Part shown: positions 29,990 to 34,262 of the stretch, piece after piece
Position numbering within the stretch: position 1 is the first letter of the stretch
Layout of the letters: the number at the start of each line of letters is the position of its first letter
Virus record (IMG/VR): IMGVR_UViG_3300028590_000062
Coordinates: 1 to 34,262 of that record
Reading direction: 5' to 3' (one strand)
DNA from: a virus
DNA length: 34,262 nt
Notes under the pieces: model-generated
What the model was told of the DNA's origin: nothing
What the model saw: the letters and a program-made list of their open reading frames with translations, nothing else
The model's database searches: none
Translations under genes and position numbers: made by a program

Positions 29990-30309
29990 TTCTCCATCCA
30001 TCCCTTTTGCACGAGAACCATATTCGGCAGTAGTTCAACGATCTCATAATTACCGTTCGGAACGCACCACCACGGATGCCCCTTCCATCTCTTGGCGAAC
30101 TCTTCAGCGGCATCACTTGTCTCCCATGTTTTAACGTCTGCCGGGATCAGTCCCTCCTTAAAGCTGGCGCTCGTTGCCTCTACCCATCCTTCCCTCTCGA
30201 TGGTAGCCCAGAAGCGTTCTCCCTCTTTGGTCATAACTCTGTTGGGAACATCGGCCCCGGTTAGCGCTTCCTTGCTGTCCACGATGACGGCGTATCGGGT
30301 ATCACTCAT
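29986..30309 (-). CDS. Hypothetical protein
   Basis: A 107-aa protein. The second ATG (30309) is chosen over ATG 30315 because GGAG lies 7 bases before it. It has an alternating alpha/beta look: RYAVIVDSKEAL at the start, then a Trp-rich middle (FAKRWKGHPWWCVPNGNYE) and an end VLVQKGWMEK. No family is recognised. Stop overlaps the next start. Confidence 0.65.
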   Translation of the reverse strand: MSDTRYAVIVDSKEALTGADVPNRVMTKEGERFWATIEREGWVEATSASFKEGLIPADVKTWETSDAAEEFAKRWKGHPWWCVPNGNYEIVELLPNMVLVQKGWMEK

Positions 30310-30354
30310 TCCCATTCTCCTACTGTGATGTTGTGGTAGAGGGCTGGGGAATGG

Positions 30355-30720
30355 TTAGGGGGTTTCATCGCGTTCTATCCTAACCAATGCGCCGTCCGTA
30401 AATTTGGCATTATACTCGAACCACTCCCCGTCAAAGTTAGGACCGCTGTTGCCATAAAAGTTGAACATGCCGTGCAGATTAAGATCATCCCAGCGGCGAT
30501 TAACTTTACGAATGCTACCCATCATGCCCAGAATTCCCTCATCGTTTGGATATGGACGTTCTTCCTTCGGCACGGTTTCGTAATCGCCGCGTTCGATTTC
30601 AAGGCGCCCGTTTTCGGTTATACGGATCGTCGTCATATCGCAGTCAAAGTCTTTGCTCTGGTATTCGATGTCAGGCAAGCCATGAACTTTGTCGATCTTA
30701 ACGTAATCGAACATGCCCAT
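30355..30720 (-). CDS. Conserved phage protein of the MGMFDYV type
   Basis: A 121-aa protein starting at ATG 30720 after a GA-rich ribosome binding site. The N-terminus MGMFDYVKIDKVHGLPD is typical of a widespread phage protein family of unknown function, in which MFDYV is followed by an acidic, aromatic-rich beta domain (here DFDCDMTTIRITENGRLEIE). It ends FNFYGNSGPNFDGEWFEY. A shorter start at 30714 is possible. Confidence 0.75.
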   Translation of the reverse strand: MGMFDYVKIDKVHGLPDIEYQSKDFDCDMTTIRITENGRLEIERGDYETVPKEERPYPNDEGILGMMGSIRKVNRRWDDLNLHGMFNFYGNSGPNFDGEWFEYNAKFTDGALVRIERDETP

Positions 30721-30742
30721 CTCTGTCTCTCTTCCTCTATCC

Positions 30743-30916
30743 CTAAGTGTGGGGATTGGTTTGTTTTGGCTGGGGAATGGAAGGTTTGCGACGATCAAGA
30801 TATTCCCGAATTGCCAGAACCGTCACGGCTGATACAGTCCGATTATCTCGCGCCGCCTCCAAAGCCAAATCATGCTTAAGATCGACTGGTAGGCGAAGGT
30901 CTAGGCGGGCTGTCAT
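30743..30916 (-). CDS. Arc-type ribbon-helix-helix protein (57 aa)
   Basis: A 57-aa protein fitting the ribbon-helix-helix fold: a short beta strand (ARLDLRLP), helix A (DLKHDLALEAARDN), turn and helix B (SAVTVLAIREYLDRR). This is the layout of Arc/CopG-type repressors, which bind DNA as dimers of dimers. The last 15 residues are a proline-rich tail (PSIPQPKQTNP). ATG 30916 overlaps the previous stop. It may regulate this arm; operator not known. Confidence 0.75.
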   Translation of the reverse strand: MTARLDLRLPVDLKHDLALEAARDNRTVSAVTVLAIREYLDRRKPSIPQPKQTNPHT

Positions 30917-31272
30917 TGAGATTCCAGAGCGTCAAGAGCCTTGAAAACGTGCTCTTTAACATCGTTCTCTTCGCCATACGTGCCCTTAGTCAGGCGGGCG
31001 CGCAGAACATCGGCCTCGACCTCTTCAGGCTTCCACTGGCCCTCAAGGCCATAGCACGAGCAATGCGATCCATGCACCTCGTACAGCCTGCCTCCGCGCT
31101 CGAACAAAACAAAGGCATCGCCTTCGTAACAAGCTTGGGTATAGGAGGCTACTAGAATGTTGGCCCCATCCAGGTACGAAGCGTTGATCGCAAACTCACC
31201 AACTACGGCGTCCTTTCCGATCTGGTTTTTGTAGTTCGCCTTAGCAAAATCGTTCAGGTAAATCGGGTCCAT
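30913..31272 (-). CDS. Hypothetical protein with HGSHCSCYG motif
   Basis: A 119-aa protein. ATG 31272 is preferred over ATG 31284 because GGAG lies 7 bases before it. The motif EVHGSHCSCYGLEGQW is one I associate with a small phage protein family of unknown function; the closely spaced His and Cys could bind metal. The protein looks alpha/beta. It begins a new - strand unit after the 588-base stretch at 31273-31860. Confidence 0.7.
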   Translation of the reverse strand: MDPIYLNDFAKANYKNQIGKDAVVGEFAINASYLDGANILVASYTQACYEGDAFVLFERGGRLYEVHGSHCSCYGLEGQWKPEEVEADVLRARLTKGTYGEENDVKEHVFKALDALESQ

Positions 31273-31492
31273 GATTATCTCCATTGATACCGTACAATGT
31301 CACACACAGGCCCTTAATACAAGCGGTTATGTTGCATGGGATTATGACAAAAGGAAAAGGCCCCGCCTTGTGAGCGAAGCCTTGACTTTAGAGCGGTATT
31401 TCCCTCATTATGAGGCTGTCGGCACACGATTTACGGTCGTTACCGACTACCACCGGTTCCTTGGCGGGATTTCCACCGGTAGCGCTTACTGA
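31271..31492 (+). CDS. Possible small protein on the opposite strand
   Basis: A 73-aa + strand ORF. It has no ribosome binding site before ATG 31271, which overlaps the start of the opposite gene head to head. The sequence looks moderately protein-like (ALTLERYFPHYEAVGTRF then TVVTDYHRFLGG), and the motif that marks gene ends elsewhere occurs after it in the same direction (31555-31567). I count it as an uncertain gene. Confidence 0.3.
   Translation: MIISIDTVQCHTQALNTSGYVAWDYDKRKRPRLVSEALTLERYFPHYEAVGTRFTVVTDYHRFLGGISTGSAY
31382..31411 (+). promoter_or_regulatory. Possible + strand promoter
   Basis: TTGACT (31382-31387, 5 of 6) and CATTAT (31406-31411, 4 of 6) are separated by 18 bases. It would transcribe rightwards through the inverted repeat at 31490-31519 and the structured region at 31649-31778, against the neighbouring genes. 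Confidence 0.35.
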
Positions 31493-31519
31493 AACTAGCA
31501 TTCGATCTCGAAGGTTTCA
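31490..31519. repeat. Inverted repeat (30 bp)
   Basis: TGAAAC (31490-31495) and GTTTCA (31514-31519) flank an inner inverted repeat TTCG/CGAA (31501-31504 and 31509-31512). It could be an operator for a dimeric regulator or an RNA hairpin. The direct repeat CCACCGGT (31450-31457, 31473-31480) lies just to the left. Confidence 0.4.
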
Positions 31520-31648
31520 AGTGCGTTAGAAAAGTCCCCCAACGGGTTCGCTAGCTCCCTCCAAAGCAAGCAAAAACAAATCTGCGGGCAATGGTTCTCT
31601 TTCTATCCCGTGACCTTGGCGCGAGAAATCGTGTAGGCGCAAAAGCTG

Positions 31649-31778
31649 GGTATGGGGATAAGCTCCTGTACTTGGGGTTCAGGGCCTAAATGCTGGACCG
31701 GGGACTTGTGAATGTACGCTGCCGTAAGGCACCTGTTAGCTACAGGCTTGGTTGATTGGGGATAGCCCGGTCCATACC
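31649..31778 (+). ncRNA. Candidate structured RNA with nested stems
   Basis: Four perfect stems nest in one orientation. The outermost is GGTAT (31649-31653) with ATACC (31774-31778), extendable by GG/CC at the cost of the next stem. Next is GGACCGGG (31695-31702) with CCCGGTCC (31766-31773). Inside are two abutting hairpins: TGCC-GTAA-GGCA (31720-31731), whose loop is a GNRA-type tetraloop when read on the + strand, and CCTGT-TAGCT-ACAGG (31732-31746). The region holds no convincing ORF. It has no T tract, tRNA T-loop or known ribozyme core that I recognise. An A-rich Shine-Dalgarno (AAGGAG 31788-31793) and a 21-codon ORF (31799-31864) follow. Confidence 0.4.
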
Positions 31779-31860
31779 AAGGGGGAAAAGGAGAAGCTAT
31801 GCCTTCATTCCCCAGCCCCTACTCTCCCAACACCCAACCCAGCAGTAGCAATAGACACTG

Positions 31861-32160
31861 TTAGGATGCTACCAGCCTCAATCCATTCCCAAGATCGAGA
31901 TTGTCCACATCCAGAGCCGCACGAGCCATGTTGATGACATTCTGGTGCTGACCTATCTGGGTATTGATTGAGGCCATTTCCTGAGCCTCTGCGGCCTCTA
32001 GACGGGCCTTCTCTCGGGCATAGAACTCCTCCCTCGTTTTCTTCTGTCCCTCTAGCCTCTGACGCTCTGAAACGGCCTGATCGTGACGGCTGGTGAGGAA
32101 GTTGCCAAACTCAGTATCGGGCGGCACGGCTGGTTCTGTAACTGGTTTGCGAGTTGTCAT
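31861..32160 (-). CDS. Coiled-coil hypothetical protein
   Basis: A 99-aa protein starting at ATG 32160, with AGAGGAATTGAG upstream; the longer frame to 32253 overlaps gcrA. Residues about 28-85 form a charged coiled coil (SERQRLEGQKKTREEFYARE onward). The end DLGNGLRLVAS is hydrophobic. No family is recognised. It is the last gene before the 588-base stretch and may be transcribed from a separate promoter at 32185-32210. Confidence 0.65.
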   Translation of the reverse strand: MTTRKPVTEPAVPPDTEFGNFLTSRHDQAVSERQRLEGQKKTREEFYAREKARLEAAEAQEMASINTQIGQHQNVINMARAALDVDNLDLGNGLRLVAS

Positions 32161-32184
32161 CTCAATTCCTCTCATATGTATCGA

Positions 32185-32210
32185 ATTATAAGCCCGTATA
32201 GCGTCGTATA
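32185..32210 (-). promoter_or_regulatory. -10-like promoter region with 10-bp-phased TATA repeats
   Basis: On the - strand a perfect TATAAT lies 25 bases before ATG 32160 (plus coordinates 32185-32190). Two further TATACG copies (32195-32200, 32205-32210) follow at exact 10-bp spacing. No good -35 is found at the normal distance, so activation by a regulator would be needed. It overlaps no coding sequence, lying in the 53-base gap after gcrA. Confidence 0.4.
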
Positions 32211-32213
32211 AGG

Positions 32214-32789
32214 TCACGTGCGCGGGTGGGATAGGTGGTTGTGAGTCTGGCAATACCTGCCATCGGCATCGACAGGCAGGGCACAGAAGTGGTAAGGTGA
32301 ATCAATCCCAACTGGCCAAGAGCATTGACCCTTTTGCAGGTCCACAAGGCTAACAGGCTGACTTCCCTCTAAAGCCTCCCAAGCCTTAGAGCGCTGGAAC
32401 CGATAGTCGGGCTTCATGCTAGGCCCATCAATCGAAGCCCTGCGTTCAACTACCTTCTCAATCACAACATAAGGCTTTGGAGGTTTACGCTTGCGAACTG
32501 GTCCAGATGATTTAGAGCGGCTGAGTGACCCATCCATTTCCCTATGCCTCTTGGCTTTGCTTTCAGTGCGTTCCTTTAGTCTGCGAGCCCTTTCGGTAGC
32601 TCTGTAGTAAGCATGTCCATTCGGATGAGCACCTAGATTGAGACGATTGGCCTTTCCGATGACCGCGTTCTTCTTCCCTGGTATTCCGAGTGCATCCGCT
32701 ATTTGCAGTGCCGAGTATCCAATGGCCCACATTTCCCTCAGCTTGTCGATGCGTCCCGGAGATTCCCAGTCTACGATCTTAGGGTTCAT
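32214..32789 (-). CDS. gcrA: GcrA-family cell-cycle regulator
   Basis: A 191-aa protein of the GcrA family. Residues 7-52 hold the family DNA-binding part: a DWESPGRIDKLREMW start, GYSALQIADALGI, then NAVIGKANRLNL. The C-terminal end has QCSWPVG, FCALPV and GRYCQTH, the conserved Cys/His region of the family. GcrA in alphaproteobacteria binds sigma70 RNA polymerase and activates promoters with methylated GANTC; a phage copy may redirect host or phage transcription. ATG 32789 (AGAGAGGA upstream) is chosen over an extended frame. The middle 60-130 is basic and disordered. Confidence 0.85.
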   Translation of the reverse strand: MNPKIVDWESPGRIDKLREMWAIGYSALQIADALGIPGKKNAVIGKANRLNLGAHPNGHAYYRATERARRLKERTESKAKRHREMDGSLSRSKSSGPVRKRKPPKPYVVIEKVVERRASIDGPSMKPDYRFQRSKAWEALEGSQPVSLVDLQKGQCSWPVGIDSPYHFCALPVDADGRYCQTHNHLSHPRT

Positions 32790-33178
32790 TCCTCTCTCTT
32801 CCTCCATCCTCTGGACTGTTTGGGGAAGGGCCTTGAGGCCCACTTGTGATCCTTTGGCTTAGGAATGGGGTTCTTAGTCCGCCTCCTCGTCTCTGGATCA
32901 AGATTGCGACGAATTCTTTTGGCCTTAGCCGCCTTGGGTGTATCGACCTTACGTGTTTTCCAAGAATGGCACAGAGGGCAGACAGCGCGGCAATTCTCTA
33001 GGCTGTTATCTCCGCCCTCACTGGCTAAGATGAAATGATCGTACTCCACCTTCACCAGTTTGGCCCCACACCGATCATCCCAAGGTCGGTTGTAAAAAGG
33101 CCCAGATGCCTCACAAAGCCCTTCGGAGCGCTCTAGGGCCAGCCTCTTGGTTTTCTGGGTGAACTCCTTACGGGGCAA
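32786..33178 (-). CDS. HNH endonuclease-type protein
   Basis: A 130-aa protein starting at TTG 33178 (AGGTGG about 6 bases before it). Residues about 41-70 carry the HNH fold motif: VEYDHFILASEGGDNSLENC followed by CPLCHSW, with a Cys pair (CEASG..., CGAK) before it. This is the compact HNH layout of phage nucleases near packaging or recombination genes. The C-terminus is basic with PIPKPK. It overlaps both neighbours, so it is well embedded in the operon. Activity unknown. Confidence 0.8.
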   Translation of the reverse strand: MPRKEFTQKTKRLALERSEGLCEASGPFYNRPWDDRCGAKLVKVEYDHFILASEGGDNSLENCRAVCPLCHSWKTRKVDTPKAAKAKRIRRNLDPETRRRTKNPIPKPKDHKWASRPFPKQSRGWRKREE

Positions 33179-33515
33179 TCTCCACCACCTCTACGCCCGC
33201 CCTACGGGCTTTGCGGACCATATCAGCAGTTCCGCGACCTCCGGGAAAGGCAATGACCAGATCGGGCTTGCCTTCCTCCAGCATCCGCTTGTTGCGAGCA
33301 GGGCCAGCGAACGCGCCTTGGTTTTCCCAATCGGCCTGAAACTCCAAATCCGGAACACCATTCAGACACGCCCAGCCATGGGCCAAATCGTCAGCCCCAT
33401 TAGCCCCGCCCTGAATAATTAGACTGATGCCCATGCTATCGTGCAGCTTATTCATCACCACGCCAAAGCGGTCGGCATCTCGGTAATTTCTACCGCCGCA
33501 AACAAGAACCCTCAT
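33168..33515 (-). CDS. SLOG/YspA-like protein (DUF2493)
   Basis: A 115-aa Rossmann-like protein. Motifs: RVLVCGGRNYRD at residues 2-13, IIQGGANGADDLA at 33-45, FAGPARNKRML at 69-79 and IAFPGGRGTADMV at 88-100. These match the YspA/SLOG family (related to DprA/LOG proteins), which is thought to bind nucleotides. No specific phage role is established. Start ATG 33515 overlaps the NinB stop; ribosome binding site GGAGAGG. Confidence 0.85.
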   Translation of the reverse strand: MRVLVCGGRNYRDADRFGVVMNKLHDSMGISLIIQGGANGADDLAHGWACLNGVPDLEFQADWENQGAFAGPARNKRMLEEGKPDLVIAFPGGRGTADMVRKARRAGVEVVEIAP

Positions 33516-33943
33516 TTCATCCTCTCCAGAAATTCGCCAAACCCCGCTGCTTCAGTCTCTCGCAACTCCACGCCATTTGCCACACAGAACGCAATCGTGT
33601 ATTCAATGAGGGACGTGGCGCGGGACTTGTTCATGCGGGATGTGCTTTCCCGGATGGAGACAAATTCACCCTCCAATCCTGGGATAACTTCACCGCCATT
33701 GCTGGTTGCTACGGAGTGAGCGCTGACCACAAGCGCCTTCCACTCCCCAGCATTACGAACCTTCCCCGCCCACTTCATTCCCGATTTGGCTAGATCGCCA
33801 CACAGAGAATGAAACAACCGGTTCTGTGGCATTGAGCGCTTAGGCTCCGAGATATCCACGATCCAATCTGCTGGCGCGTTCGATACCGCAGCAATCGCAT
33901 TGGAACGAATAAGCGTAGACCTCAAAACGAACGTCTGGGTCAT
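33512..33943 (-). CDS. ninB: NinB recombination protein
   Basis: A 143-aa protein of the NinB (lambda Orf) family, a recombination mediator that binds single-stranded DNA and replaces host RecFOR. Family features: EPKRSMPQNRLFHSLCGDLA, KWAGK, WKALVVSAHSVA, and PGLEGEFVSIRESTSRMNKS followed by TSLIEYTIAFC. Length is as in lambda (146 aa). The stop overlaps the SLOG gene (ATGA). The start at 33943 overlaps the previous gene. Confidence 0.92.
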   Translation of the reverse strand: MTQTFVLRSTLIRSNAIAAVSNAPADWIVDISEPKRSMPQNRLFHSLCGDLAKSGMKWAGKVRNAGEWKALVVSAHSVATSNGGEVIPGLEGEFVSIRESTSRMNKSRATSLIEYTIAFCVANGVELRETEAAGFGEFLERMK

Positions 33944-34107
33944 CGGATTGTCCGAAGCTCTTCGATCAGTGCTAAGGCAGCTTCCTTGGTCGGCAGCAAG
34001 CCTCGCTCCTCAGACCAGAACGGCCACCACCAACGCTTGACCTCAACGGCCCACATGAAGGTGTAGCACCAGTCCCGGTTCACTCGATATTGGGTCTTGA
34101 ACATCAT
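33940..34107 (-). CDS. Small Trp-rich protein (55 aa)
   Basis: A 55-aa protein with many Trp: MMFKTQYRVNRDWCY, then a segment VEVKRWWWPFWSEER and a helix PTKEAALALIEEL. It overlaps ninB by ATGA and the upstream gene by 4 bases. No family is recognised. It probably belongs to the recombination/replication cluster. There are two adjacent ATGs; the first (34107) overlaps the upstream stop. Confidence 0.6.
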   Translation of the reverse strand: MMFKTQYRVNRDWCYTFMWAVEVKRWWWPFWSEERGLLPTKEAALALIEELRTIR

Positions 34108-34262
34108 TGCTCCAATCCTGAGAAGTCAGGCGTAGCTATCCGCACCTTCTGTGCCTCATAAGCAGCCTGCAACGTAATCTTGTCATCCTGAGACAGATCG
34201 GATTTCCAGATGATAGCAAACGCCGCCTGAGCCTCACCAAGCGTCTTTGCGCTCGTTAGGCT
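34104..34262 (-). CDS. C-terminal part of an unidentified protein (cut by window edge)
   Basis: The last 52 residues of a gene entering from the right edge. The visible end (TLGEAQAAFAIIWKSDLSQD then QAAYEAQKVRIATPDFSGLE) is helical and acidic. Such tails occur on single-strand annealing or Erf/RecT-like proteins next to NinB, but this match is weak. No catalytic motif is visible. Confidence 0.45.
   Translation of the reverse strand, partial: SLTSAKTLGEAQAAFAIIWKSDLSQDDKITLQAAYEAQKVRIATPDFSGLEQ

Noticed and set aside
1179-31295. GTACGGT repeated in three gene-upstream regions (1180, 4307, 31287)
   Set aside because: A 7-base match is expected a few times by chance in 34 kb on both strands, and positions relative to genes differ.
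31285-31340. Promoter for the - strand gene at 31272
   Set aside because: TTGTAT and CATTGT at 17 bp match only 3 of 6 bases each; nothing better was found.
31694-31774. Possible tRNA, because an 81-base segment is closed by a 9-bp stem with a central 5-bp hairpin
   Set aside because: No T-loop (TTCRA) or D-loop consensus in either strand, and the central loop has 5, not 7, bases.
1-34262. CRISPR array, insertion sequence, integrase, attachment site or rRNA
   Set aside because: No regular repeats, transposase or recombinase motifs, or direct duplications of suitable length were seen in the window.

Overview
The window is a contiguous piece of a tailed double-stranded DNA phage or prophage of the short-tailed (podovirus, P22-like) type. 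Evidence is the order small terminase, large terminase, portal, scaffold, P22-type coat protein, adaptor, gp10-like stabilisation protein, ejection proteins, tail fibre or spike, lysis genes. The host is most likely an alphaproteobacterium, probably in the Rhizobiales: the phage carries a GcrA-family regulator, a family typical of alphaproteobacteria, and base composition is moderately GC-rich. No integrase, attachment site, tRNA, insertion sequence or CRISPR array was found. Both window edges cut a gene.

Layout. (1) 1-6073, + strand: the 3' end of a replication-type protein, a small HTH protein, SSB, a zinc-finger/HNH protein, then about 18 very small, tightly packed early genes (38-131 aa), most joined by ATGA overlaps. 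Most have no known function; one is a prolipoprotein and one belongs to DUF551. (2) 6067-26519, + strand: the virion module, preceded by a good sigma70-like promoter and a hairpin over the first ribosome binding site. It contains packaging genes, head genes, a glycosyltransferase/methyltransferase pair, an HNH gene wedged between two connector genes, a gene that appears frameshifted, three large ejection-type proteins, a cell-wall hydrolase with a long proline-rich tail, and two receptor-binding candidates, one resembling a five-bladed glycosidase propeller. One small membrane-protein gene lies antisense inside this module (22407-22592). (3) 26535-28632, + strand: the lysis cassette with a GH19 endolysin, a small holin, overlapping Rz/Rz1 spanins, a second holin-like protein and a membrane coiled-coil protein. 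(4) 28601-34262, - strand: a second early arm converging on the lysis cassette. It holds NinB, a SLOG/YspA-like protein, HNH, GcrA, an Arc-type ribbon-helix-helix protein and many small genes chained by ATGA overlaps, including ORFs of 24, 29, 55 and 57 aa.

The one large stretch without a convincing gene is 31273-31860. It carries a possible + strand promoter, a 30-bp inverted repeat and a nested set of stems (31649-31778) that looks like a structured RNA; this is the best candidate for something undescribed. A second pattern worth testing is a short motif (core TCC[CA]AAGC[CA]) that recurs at the ends of early genes just before the next ribosome binding site, in both arms and always in the direction of transcription.

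Genes in both early arms probably act in takeover, replication, recombination and regulation. The late operon builds the capsid and a short tail with an ejection apparatus and lyses the cell. All functional statements rest on reading the sequence and recalled family features; no database search was run.
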